The notes under the pieces: model-generated | The model's database searches: none | The model's input: only the letters and a program-made list of their open reading frames with translations | What the model was told of the DNA's origin: nothing | Assembly (NCBI RefSeq): GCF_014109765.1 | Contig: NZ_CP059139.1 | Coordinates: 1,426,001-1,490,000 of the forward strand | Direction of reading: 5' to 3' | Source of the DNA: Pseudomonas berkeleyensis | GTDB taxonomy: Bacteria; Pseudomonadota; Gammaproteobacteria; Pseudomonadales; Pseudomonadaceae | Length of the DNA stretch: 64,000 nt | Shown: in pieces, positions 9,384-17,389 of the stretch | How positions within the stretch are numbered: the stretch's first letter is position 1 | Layout of the letters: each line of letters opens with the position of its first letter | Position numbers and translations under genes: made by a program

Positions 9384-9834
9384 ATTCCACCTCGGCAGAG
9401 CGCGCGGCACACCACACAAGACGCTGGCATGTCGCTAAGTCGTACCCGCTGGTTGGCAGCGCAGGTCGACCTGGTTGATTGGAGTTATGGCGACGATGCT
9501 AACAGCGGTTTTTTGCTAGATAAAATATCTTGAAAATAGCCATTCAATACTTTTTTGATATTGATTGGTGGATGCTGCATAGGCTGGGCGTAGCACAAGC
9601 AGGGTGCGCCATGCGCACCAATCGTTGGGGGCAATCTCGATGCTTGCGGTTCGTTCGGTGCGCACGGCGCACCCTACGGGAGGTGGCACCCGATAAGATC
9701 TTGTTGGTACTTTTTAGATATTGACTGGATATTTTTAATATATTTCATATCTCTCATGCATGCCGCTAGCATCGGCAGGGCTGCTCCACTGCACGGCAGC
9801 CGAGCCCTCACTGATACCGAGCGGAACTGAAACC
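9384..9834. other. AT-rich divergent intergenic region
   Basis: This stretch separates the minus-strand TPS operon from the plus-strand lyase gene. It is visibly AT-rich at about 9510-9570 and 9700-9760, unlike the neighbouring coding DNA, and should hold promoters for both directions. No convincing protein-coding gene is seen. A long inverted repeat (9599-9677) lies in the middle and is listed separately. Confidence 0.6.
9599..9677. repeat. Inverted GTAGGGTGCGC-type repeat pair (REP/BIME-like)
   Basis: Two arms of about 22 bases face each other: GCAGGGTGCGCCATGCGCACC at one end, with the core of the opposite arm reading GGTGCGCACGGCGCACCCTAC. They differ at only a few positions and flank about 30 bases. 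A single related arm recurs at 52938-52958. This fits a dispersed extragenic palindromic element. The transposase family that moves it cannot be determined here. Confidence 0.65.
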
Positions 9835-11433
9835 ATGAGAACAAGAAAGACCCTGCTTCACCTGGCTGTCGTCTATGCGCTGTTTGCCTCTTCCGGTGCC
9901 ATGGCGGCCAATACGGCCGAACTGCCTTGCCGTACCACGGCAGAATGCGCCGAGCAGGCGCGCAAGATCGGCGCGACTGTGGACAAGTCGGCGCTCAAGG
10001 GAGGCGCCTACGAAAGCCAGTTCTCCTGGTTGAACCGCATCAACAAGGCCTCGATCGTCATGCTGACCGAGGAGGGCATCGTCTCCTCGCCGCAGGGGCG
10101 ACGTATCGCCGGCGGTGTGCAACACGTGGTCGATCAGGCCGCCCAGGCGGGCGGCAAACGTCCCAGCGACGTGCTGCAGGTCGAACAGATCATGATCGAC
10201 AAGATCGGCCCTGAAGCCTCGCTGATTCACTCCGGGCGCAGCCGCCAGGACATGTACGCCACCTATCGCCTGGCCGTGTTGCGTGCCCAGGTGCTGGATT
10301 ACAGCGATGCGCTCAATTCGTCGCGCGCGCGCCTGCTGAAGATCGCCGGCGACAACGTCGACACCCTGATCCCGGCTTACACCAACGGTGTGCAGGCCAT
10401 GCCGATCAGCTATGCGCACTACCTGCTGGCATTCGAAGCTGCCTTCGAGCGCGATGCGCAGCGCATTCATGAACTCTATGCGCGCCTGAACCTCAGCCCG
10501 ATGGGAACCGCGGTGCTGGCCAACTCCGGCTGGCCGCTGAATCGCGAACGGCTGGCCACGCTGCTGGGCTTCGATGGCGTGCGTGAGAACTCGCTGGATT
10601 CCAGCCAGGTATCGACCTTCGACATTCCGCTGGAGGCGGCGGGCATCGCTTCGTCATCGGCCATCCGCGTCGGTGCGTTGATCGGCGATATCCACACCCA
10701 GTACCACCAGACCCGTCCCTGGCTGCTGCTCGAGGAAGGTTCGACCTACACCAGCAGCGCCATGCCGCAGAAACGCAATCCCGGCCTGCTGATGCGCACC
10801 CGTGAGTCGGCGTCCGATGTGGTGGGCCTGGCTGGTGCCACCACCATTCGCGCGCATAACGTCACCACCGGCATGACCGACTACAAGGCGGCGTTCGACG
10901 ACCTTGGCCTGTTCGGCTCGGCTGCCGACATGTTCGAGCGCCTGAACCTGGTGCTCGATGCGCTGGTGATCAACCCCGAGCGGGCCATGGAGGAACTCGA
11001 CGCCGACTGGACGACCTCGATGGAGCTGGCCGATACGCTGGAGCGCGAGCACAAGGTGCCGTTCCGCATCGGCCACAGCTTCGCTTCGCTGATCGTCGGG
11101 CAGGCGCGTGACCAAGGCTTGCTGCCCAAGGAGTTCCCTTACGCCGACGCGCAGAAGCTCTTCACCAAGGCTGCGCAGAAATACAACTGGAAGGATCAGC
11201 GCCTGCCACTGAGCGAGAGCGCCTTCCGCGCCACCCTGTCGCCGCGCACCATGGTCGAGACGCGCCAGGGCACCGGCGGCCCGCAGCCTGCCGAGGTCAA
11301 GCGCATGCTGGCCGAGGCGGGCAAGCGCCTGCAGGCGGACGAGCGCTGGATGAACGAGCGTCGTCAGCATCTGATCCAAGCGGACGAAGCGTTGGACAAG
11401 GCCTTCGCCAAGCTCCTGCCAGCTTCCCGCTGA
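9835..11433 (+). CDS. Exported argininosuccinate lyase/fumarase-superfamily protein
   Basis: Starting at ATG 9835 (GAGCGGA upstream), this is 532 residues. The N-terminus is a clear signal peptide, MRTRKTLLHLAVVY with cleavage predicted after AMA, which is unexpected because argininosuccinate lyases are cytoplasmic. The body keeps superfamily blocks: HSGRSRQDMY, resembling the ASL HTGRSRND motif, and SSAMPQKRNPG, the family signature loop with the catalytic Ser. A periplasmic lyase acting on an amino acid-dicarboxylate adduct is a reasonable inference, but the substrate is unknown. The truncated hydrolase relative follows 57 bp downstream, probably in the same transcript. Confidence 0.85.
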   Translation: MRTRKTLLHLAVVYALFASSGAMAANTAELPCRTTAECAEQARKIGATVDKSALKGGAYESQFSWLNRINKASIVMLTEEGIVSSPQGRRIAGGVQHVVDQAAQAGGKRPSDVLQVEQIMIDKIGPEASLIHSGRSRQDMYATYRLAVLRAQVLDYSDALNSSRARLLKIAGDNVDTLIPAYTNGVQAMPISYAHYLLAFEAAFERDAQRIHELYARLNLSPMGTAVLANSGWPLNRERLATLLGFDGVRENSLDSSQVSTFDIPLEAAGIASSSAIRVGALIGDIHTQYHQTRPWLLLEEGSTYTSSAMPQKRNPGLLMRTRESASDVVGLAGATTIRAHNVTTGMTDYKAAFDDLGLFGSAADMFERLNLVLDALVINPERAMEELDADWTTSMELADTLEREHKVPFRIGHSFASLIVGQARDQGLLPKEFPYADAQKLFTKAAQKYNWKDQRLPLSESAFRATLSPRTMVETRQGTGGPQPAEVKRMLAEAGKRLQADERWMNERRQHLIQADEALDKAFAKLLPASR

Positions 11434-11490
11434 TTTCGGGTGGCGAGGTTTTCCCAGCCTCGTCGCTCATTTTCGTCAGGAGCGTGAACC

Positions 11491-12078
11491 ATGGAACATC
11501 CGCGCCGCTACGTCCTGCTGCTCTGTTCGGTCGTCCTGGCCAACATGGTCTTCAGCGAGACGGCGGCGCGCCGAGCGGAATCCGCCACACCTGTCGATGG
11601 CAGGGTGCAGTTGCTGCGACTCAATGATGCCGCCGGCAATTTCGCCCTTCCGCTTGCAGCCAACGCCGACCTGTACAACCTGCCGCGAGACATCCGGCGT
11701 GTGGTCGTGCGCATTGAAGACGACTCGAACTCCAGCGAGGCGTTACTCGATACGCATGACGGCACACTGGTGCTCGTGCCGCAGTTCAGCGTCGTCGATG
11801 GCCGCAATCAGCCTACGGATCTGCCCGCTTGGCACAGCGAGCAGGCCTGGGTCGACGGTGAGGCGTCCAGCGAAGGGCGGCGCGGGCTGTCGGCATTCAC
11901 GGTTCTAGACGCTTTACTGGGCTACCTGGGGCGCACCAGCCATTTTCCGCAATTGCAGGAGGTGGTTTTCGTCGGTCGTGGCACGACGGCCGATCTGGTG
12001 GAGCGGCATGGCTTGCGCCCACAGGTAGCCACTTCTTTTCGTATTCGGCATGTGAGGGCGCAGCTGGCTCGCCGCTGA
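11491..12078 (+). CDS. Truncated, catalytically degenerate relative of the TPS-operon hydrolase
   Basis: This 195-residue protein begins with a signal-like hydrophobic stretch and aligns with the hydrolase encoded at 8328-9383. Compare EASSEGRRGLSAFTVLDALL with TASSKGRRGIDAFAVLDDLL, and FPQLQEVVFVG with FPAMQEIVLIG. The nucleophile elbow GHSAGG is replaced by GRGTTA, so the catalytic Ser is missing, and the protein ends shortly after, losing the region with the later acid/His residues. It has its own AGGAG ribosome binding site. It is either a pseudoenzyme or a decaying duplicate. Its stop lies two bases from the convergent symporter gene. Confidence 0.75.
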   Translation: MEHPRRYVLLLCSVVLANMVFSETAARRAESATPVDGRVQLLRLNDAAGNFALPLAANADLYNLPRDIRRVVVRIEDDSNSSEALLDTHDGTLVLVPQFSVVDGRNQPTDLPAWHSEQAWVDGEASSEGRRGLSAFTVLDALLGYLGRTSHFPQLQEVVFVGRGTTADLVERHGLRPQVATSFRIRHVRAQLARR

Positions 12079-12080
12079 CG

Positions 12081-13295
12081 TCAGCCCAGCATTTCTCGCA
12101 GCTTCTGCTTGTCCACCTTGCCATCCCACTGGGCGATGACCACACAGGCCACACAATTGCCGAGCACGTTGGTCACCGAGCGGCATTTCATCAGACGTTC
12201 CACCCCGATCAGGATGCCGATGCTCTCCAGCGGCAGGATATTCAGCACGCTGAGCGTTGCGGTGAGCGTGACGAAGGCTGAGCCGGCCACGCTTGTCGAG
12301 CCGAGCGAGGTCAGCAGACTGACCAGCAGGATGGTGCCCAGTTGCAGGGCATCCAGTTCGACGTGAGCCAGTTGGGCGAGAAACACGATGGCCACGGCCA
12401 GGTACAGGTTCGAGCCATTGAGGTTGAAGCTGTAGCCAGCGGTAAGCGTCAGGCGTACGGTCTGGCTGTCGCAACCGGCCGCTTCCAGTTTATCGATCAG
12501 ACGGGGCAGGGCAGCGACCGACGAGCCAGTGGCGGCTATCAGCAGCAGTTCCTCCTTGACGTAGCCGACCAGGCGCCAAAGCCGACAACCCGCCAGACGC
12601 AGGGCGATGGCCGGCACCAGCAGCAGATAGACGAGGCAGGCTGCATAGGCCGCCACGACGAATTTGGCCAGTGGCACCGCGGCTTCCAGGCCGTATTTGC
12701 CGATGATGAAGGCAATGGCACCGAAAGCCGCCAGCGGTGCGAAGCTGACGATTACCTGCATGGCGCGAAAGACGCCTTTCACCGCCTGGTCGAGATGCTG
12801 CGTCAGGCGTTGGCCGAGCGCACCACTGCGGCCGAGCAGCAGGCCGCAGATGACCGCGGCGAGCAGAACCTTGAGGACGAAGCTTTGCTCCAGCGAGTCG
12901 AGCAGCAAGCCTGGAATACGCGAGAAGAGTGGGCCATCGTTTGCCGACTGCAGGGTGTTCCAGTCGCTGCCCATGTGCTGCAGACCGCCGCCAGGGTGCA
13001 GCAGCAGGGCGACCAGCAAGCCGGTCAGCAGCGACAGCAGCGACATCAGTTGCCAGTAGCCGACGGCCTTGAGACCCAGGCGCGCGGTGGCGCGGTAGTC
13101 GCTGAGCGCAGCGACGCTGGAGCACACCAGGACGAACATCACCACCGGCGCGCACAGACCGATGGCGGAGATGAACAGGTCGCTGAGCGGCTTCATCTCC
13201 ACCGCCAGGTCGGGCCACCAGACACCCAGCAGAGCGCCGAGAACGAGCGCCAGCAGAAGCAGGACAATGCCTGTTCGAGAATGCCTGAAGATCAT
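12081..13295 (-). CDS. Dicarboxylate/amino-acid:cation symporter (DAACS family)
   Basis: This 404-residue membrane protein has many hydrophobic segments and the GltP/DctA-like pattern. The C-terminal half contains TGSSVAALPRLID (the serine-rich hairpin region), GYSFNLNGSNLYLA (TM7-like NxxGxxL block) and SLGSTSVAGSAFVTL (re-entrant hairpin 2). It should take up a C4-dicarboxylate or acidic amino acid with Na+ or H+. A LysR-type regulator is transcribed divergently from a 124-bp shared promoter region, so substrate-responsive control is likely. The exact substrate is not predictable from these motifs. Confidence 0.88.
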   Translation of the reverse strand: MIFRHSRTGIVLLLLALVLGALLGVWWPDLAVEMKPLSDLFISAIGLCAPVVMFVLVCSSVAALSDYRATARLGLKAVGYWQLMSLLSLLTGLLVALLLHPGGGLQHMGSDWNTLQSANDGPLFSRIPGLLLDSLEQSFVLKVLLAAVICGLLLGRSGALGQRLTQHLDQAVKGVFRAMQVIVSFAPLAAFGAIAFIIGKYGLEAAVPLAKFVVAAYAACLVYLLLVPAIALRLAGCRLWRLVGYVKEELLLIAATGSSVAALPRLIDKLEAAGCDSQTVRLTLTAGYSFNLNGSNLYLAVAIVFLAQLAHVELDALQLGTILLVSLLTSLGSTSVAGSAFVTLTATLSVLNILPLESIGILIGVERLMKCRSVTNVLGNCVACVVIAQWDGKVDKQKLREMLG

Positions 13296-13419
13296 CGGAG
13301 CCTGTTTTATTCTTGTTCGTCGTCGCGGCGTCGGGGCCGCACGTAAGCGTTCATCCTACCGCATCGGCACGTGGATTCGGTATCGTGTGCCAGCCTTCTA
13401 AACCTCCCCAAGGGGCTGC

Positions 13420-14337
13420 ATGGAACTTCGTCATCTGCGCTACTTCGTCATGGTTGCCGAAGAAAAGCACTTCACCCGCGCTGCGGCCCGCCTGAACATG
13501 CAGCAGCCGCCGTTGAGCCAGCAGATCCGGGCACTGGAACAGGAACTCGGCTTCGATCTGTTCATCCGCCATGCCAAGGGCGTCGATCTGACCGTCGGCG
13601 GCGAAGTGTTCCTGCGCGAGGCGCGAGACATTCTCCAGCGGGTCTCGCAGGGCGCATTGAAGGCGGCGCGTACGGCCAAAGGCATCGAGGGGCGGCTGAG
13701 TGTCGGCTTCACCAGTTCGGCGGCCTCGCATCCGCTGATTCCACGGATCATCCGGCGCTATCGGGATCTGTATCCGGGAGTGGACATCGGCCTCAACGAG
13801 GGCAATGCGCAGGAGCTGACCGATGATGTCAGCGGCGGCGATGTGGATGTCGGCATCCTGCGCGCGCCTGTGGGCAACCCGCAGGGCGTCGCCTATCACC
13901 GCCTGCTCAATGAAGAATTGGTGCTCACGCTGCCGGTCGGACATCGGCTGTTGCAGGGCAATGGCGCCGTTTCACTGAAGGATCTGGCGGACGAGCCGTT
14001 GATCCTGGTGCGCCGCCCCGGTGCGCCGGGCATGTACGCCAATTTCCTGCAGGCCTGCCGCAATGCCGGGTTCGAGCCGCATGTGGCGTTCGAGGTGGAG
14101 CGCATGCTGACCAACGTCAGCCTGGTGGCCGCCGGCGCCGGGGTATCCGTGGTGCCTGCGTCGATGCGCGGCTTCCATGAGCACAGCGTGGCCTACCGTT
14201 CGATTCGTGATGCCAAGCCGCGTCTGGTTGCGCCGATCACCCTGGTTTGCCGCGAGTTGCACCAGTCACCGCAGGTGGCCAACTTCATCGCCCTGGCCCG
14301 CGAGTTGGGCAGCGAGTACCGCAAGGAGCCGCATTGA
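13420..14337 (+). CDS. LysR-family transcriptional regulator
   Basis: The 305-residue protein starts MELRHLRYFVMVAEEKHFTR, a textbook LysR winged-helix N-terminus, followed by the PLSQQIRALEQELGF recognition-helix region and a periplasmic-binding-like effector domain from about residue 90. The overall pattern resembles regulators of the BenM/CatM type. It is divergent from the DAACS symporter at 12081-13295 and probably regulates it. The downstream gene is convergent with a 4-bp gap. The effector is unknown. Confidence 0.9.
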   Translation: MELRHLRYFVMVAEEKHFTRAAARLNMQQPPLSQQIRALEQELGFDLFIRHAKGVDLTVGGEVFLREARDILQRVSQGALKAARTAKGIEGRLSVGFTSSAASHPLIPRIIRRYRDLYPGVDIGLNEGNAQELTDDVSGGDVDVGILRAPVGNPQGVAYHRLLNEELVLTLPVGHRLLQGNGAVSLKDLADEPLILVRRPGAPGMYANFLQACRNAGFEPHVAFEVERMLTNVSLVAAGAGVSVVPASMRGFHEHSVAYRSIRDAKPRLVAPITLVCRELHQSPQVANFIALARELGSEYRKEPH

Positions 14338-14341
14338 GGGC

Positions 14342-14944
14342 TCAGTGCGTGGCGAGACGTTGCCAGTCTTCCCGGGTATCGATGTCCTGCAGGATGCCGG
14401 GATCGTCCAGCTCGACGATACGCACGGCCTCGGGGTTCTGCTGAAGCACCGGCTTGGCGCCGGCATCGCCGCTCAGTGTTGCGAGCTGCGGCCAGAAATC
14501 GCGGCCGAACAGTACCGGATGGCCGCGCTTGTCCTGGTAGCTGGGCAGCACGATGTTGTTTGCACGGGCATGCGTGAGCAGCGTTTCCAGGCTGTTCCGG
14601 CGAATCAGCGGCATATCGGCGAGAAAGATCGCCACGGCATCAGCGCGCGATTCGGCCAGCAACCGCTCGGCGCCGGCGGCCAGGCTGTGGCCCATACCTA
14701 GGACCGTTGCCGGATGCTGGATCAGGCTGACAGCCGGCGGCAGACCCAGCTCCCCACCTGCTTCGTCCGGGCGCAGCACCAGCCAGATTTCTTCCAGCAT
14801 CGAGCAGGGCAGGGCCAGGCTGGCGGCGAGCAACGAGCGACCGTCGGCGAGCTCCAGCCGGCGTTTGTCGGCGCCGAAGCGGCGGCTGTAGCCGGCCGCC
14901 AGCATCAGCGCTGCGACCCTCTGGACTGGGCGCTCGCTGGCCAT
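14342..14944 (-). CDS. MobA/MocA-like molybdenum-cofactor nucleotidyltransferase
   Basis: This 200-residue protein has the NTP_transf_3 N-terminus LMLAAGYSRRFGADKR (nucleotide-binding loop with basic residues), a GMGHSLAAG segment and FLADMPLI with the metal-binding Asp. The family includes MocA, MobA and CTP/GTP:molybdopterin nucleotidyltransferases that finish the cofactor of xanthine-dehydrogenase-type enzymes. No molybdoenzyme gene is in the window. It starts 2 bp after the ycaO-osmC stop, so the two may be cotranscribed. MocA versus another sugar-nucleotide transferase cannot be settled here. Confidence 0.8.
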   Translation of the reverse strand: MASERPVQRVAALMLAAGYSRRFGADKRRLELADGRSLLAASLALPCSMLEEIWLVLRPDEAGGELGLPPAVSLIQHPATVLGMGHSLAAGAERLLAESRADAVAIFLADMPLIRRNSLETLLTHARANNIVLPSYQDKRGHPVLFGRDFWPQLATLSGDAGAKPVLQQNPEAVRIVELDDPGILQDIDTREDWQRLATH

Positions 14945-14946
14945 GT

Positions 14947-17145
14947 TCAGCCGGCCAACCCCGCCGCCCTGGCGCGTGCGGCGTGCAGCTTCTTGTAGCT
15001 GTCGATCAGGCGCAGGTGTTTGTCCAGCCCTTCCAGCTTCATGCTGGTCGGCGTCAGGCCAAAGAAGCGCACGCTACCGTCCACCGAGCCGATTGCGGCA
15101 TCGAAGCGCTCGCTGCCGAACATGCGGCGGAAGTTGTGCTCGAAGTTGGCCAGCTCCAGCTCGTCGTCCAGCTGTACTTCCAGCACGGCATTCACTGCCT
15201 GGTAGAACAGGCCACGCTCGACGGTGTTGTCGTTGTACTGCAGGAAGGCCTCGACCAGCTCCTTGGCGTCGTCGTATTTCTTCAGCGCCAGGTTGATCAG
15301 CAGTTTCAGTTCGAGGATGGTCAGCTGGCCCCACACCGTGTTGTCGTCGAACTCGACGCCGATCAGCGTGGTGATGTCGGTGTAGTCGTCGACCTCGGTG
15401 TTGTTGAGGTTGCGCAGCAGCGACTTGAGTTCGCGGTCGCTGAGGGCGTGCAGGTTGAGGATGTCCTTGCGAAACAGCAGCGCCTTGTTGGTGTTGTCCC
15501 AGACCAAGTCTTCGACCGGATAGATCTCCGAGTAGCCGGGCACGAGGATGCGGCAGGCGTTGGCGCCGAGGTCGTCGTAGGTGGCCACGTAGACCTCCTT
15601 GCCCATGTCCTCGAGGATGGCGAACAGGGTCGCGGCTTCCTGCTCGTTGGAGTCGCTGCCTTCGCCGGAGAAATCCCACTCGACGAATTCGAAGTCCGGC
15701 GTGGCGCCGAAGAAGCGCCACGACACCACGCCGCTGGAGTCGATGAAGTGCTCGACGAAGTTGTTCGGCTCGGTCAGCGCCAGGCTGTCGAAGGTCGGCT
15801 GCGGCAGGTCGTTGAGGCCCTCGAAGCTGCGGCCCTGCAGCAGCTCGGTGAGGCTGCGTTCCAGCGCCACTTCCAGGCTCGGATGGGCGCCGAAGGAGGC
15901 GAACACGCCGCCGGTGCGCGGGTTCATCAGGGTCACGCACATCACCGGGAATTCACCGCCGAGGGAGGCATCCTTGACCAGCACCGGGAAGCCTTGCTCC
16001 TCCAGACCCTGGATACCGGCGACGATGCCCGGGTACTTGGCCAGCACCTCTTGCGGCACGTCCGGCAGGCACAGCTCGCCTTCGAGGATTTCGCGTTTCA
16101 CCGCGCGCTCGAAGATCTCCGACAGGCACTGCACCTGGGCTTCGGCCAGGGTGTTGCCGGCGCTCATGCCGTTGGACAGGTACAGGTTCTCGATCAGGTT
16201 GGACGGGAAATACACCGTCTCGCCATCGCCCTGGCGCACGAAGGGCAGCGAACAGATACCGCGCAGGGTGTTGCCCGAGTTGGTGTCGTACAGGTGCGAG
16301 CCGCGCAGCTCGCCATCCGGGTTGTAGATGGCCAGGCAGTGCGCGTCGAGGATTTCCTCGGGCAGCGCGTCCTTCGGGCCCGGCTTGAACCAGCGCTCGT
16401 TGGGGTAATGGACGAACTCGGCAGCGGCGATGTCCTCGCCCCAGAACTGGTCGTTGTAGAAGAAGTTGCAGTTCAGCCGCTCGATGAACTCGCCCAGGGC
16501 CGAGGCCAGGGCGCTCTCCTTGGTCGATCCCTTGCCGTTGGTGAAGCACAGGTTCGACTGCGCGTCGCGGATATGCAGCGACCAGACGTTGGGCACGATG
16601 TTGCGCCAGGAGGCGATTTCGATCTTCATCCCGAGATCCGCGAGGATGCCCGACATGCTGGCGATGGTCTGCTCCAGCGGCAGGTCCTTGCCCGGGATGT
16701 AGGTGGTGGTATCGGACACCGGCATCAGCAGCGCCTGGGCATCGGCGTCGAGGTTTTCCACTTCCTCGATGATGAACTCGGGGCCCTGCTGCACCACCTT
16801 TTTCACGGTGCAGCGGTCGATGGAGCGCAGAATCCCCAGGCGATCCTTCTCGGAAATGTCCGCCGGCAGCTCGACCTGGATCTTGAAGATCTGTGCGTAG
16901 CGGTTTTCCGGATCGACGATGTTGTTCTGTGACAGGCGGATGTTCTCGGTGGGGATGTCCCGCGTCTGGCAGTACAGCTTGACGAAGTACGCCGCGCACA
17001 GCGCCGAGGAGGCCAGGAAATAGTCGAACGGCCCCGGCGCCGAGCCGTCGCCCTTGTAGCGGATCGGCTGATCGGCGATCACCGTGAAGTCGTCGAACTT
17101 GGCCTCAAGGCGCAGGTTGTCGAGAAAGTTGACCTTGATTTCCAT
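14947..17145 (-). CDS. ycaO: OsmC/YcaO two-domain protein
   Basis: This 732-residue protein joins an N-terminal OsmC-like domain (about residues 1-140, with KGDGSAPGPFDYFLASSALCAAY) to a YcaO domain and a C-terminal TPR-like helical region. YcaO blocks include GKGSTKESALASALGEFIERL (ATP-binding segment), LSEIFERAVK and SFGAHPSLEVALERSLTELLQGR. E. coli YcaO lacks a fused OsmC module of this length; the fusion is common in pseudomonads. YcaO enzymes use ATP to activate backbone amides, and the E. coli protein assists RimO in ribosomal S12 methylthiolation. The start is ATG 17145. There is no substrate-peptide gene next to it. Confidence 0.9.
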   Translation of the reverse strand: MEIKVNFLDNLRLEAKFDDFTVIADQPIRYKGDGSAPGPFDYFLASSALCAAYFVKLYCQTRDIPTENIRLSQNNIVDPENRYAQIFKIQVELPADISEKDRLGILRSIDRCTVKKVVQQGPEFIIEEVENLDADAQALLMPVSDTTTYIPGKDLPLEQTIASMSGILADLGMKIEIASWRNIVPNVWSLHIRDAQSNLCFTNGKGSTKESALASALGEFIERLNCNFFYNDQFWGEDIAAAEFVHYPNERWFKPGPKDALPEEILDAHCLAIYNPDGELRGSHLYDTNSGNTLRGICSLPFVRQGDGETVYFPSNLIENLYLSNGMSAGNTLAEAQVQCLSEIFERAVKREILEGELCLPDVPQEVLAKYPGIVAGIQGLEEQGFPVLVKDASLGGEFPVMCVTLMNPRTGGVFASFGAHPSLEVALERSLTELLQGRSFEGLNDLPQPTFDSLALTEPNNFVEHFIDSSGVVSWRFFGATPDFEFVEWDFSGEGSDSNEQEAATLFAILEDMGKEVYVATYDDLGANACRILVPGYSEIYPVEDLVWDNTNKALLFRKDILNLHALSDRELKSLLRNLNNTEVDDYTDITTLIGVEFDDNTVWGQLTILELKLLINLALKKYDDAKELVEAFLQYNDNTVERGLFYQAVNAVLEVQLDDELELANFEHNFRRMFGSERFDAAIGSVDGSVRFFGLTPTSMKLEGLDKHLRLIDSYKKLHAARARAAGLAG

Positions 17146-17389
17146 TGGGCAGTACCAGCGAGCGAAACAAAATGGCCGCCATTATCCGGGTTTTCGCCAG
17201 GGTGTGCTGGGTCGGATGAATATGCCGCAATCGCTGAGGGAACTATGACCGATTGGCATCAGCCAGTTCGCGATACAAGGAATGATGTTCTATAAAACCT
17301 ACAGCTGATTCAGCCGCGTTACACAGTGAGCCCAGATGCTGCCAGGCGAACCGGGTGGACGACTTATAACGACATAAGGAAATTGCGCC

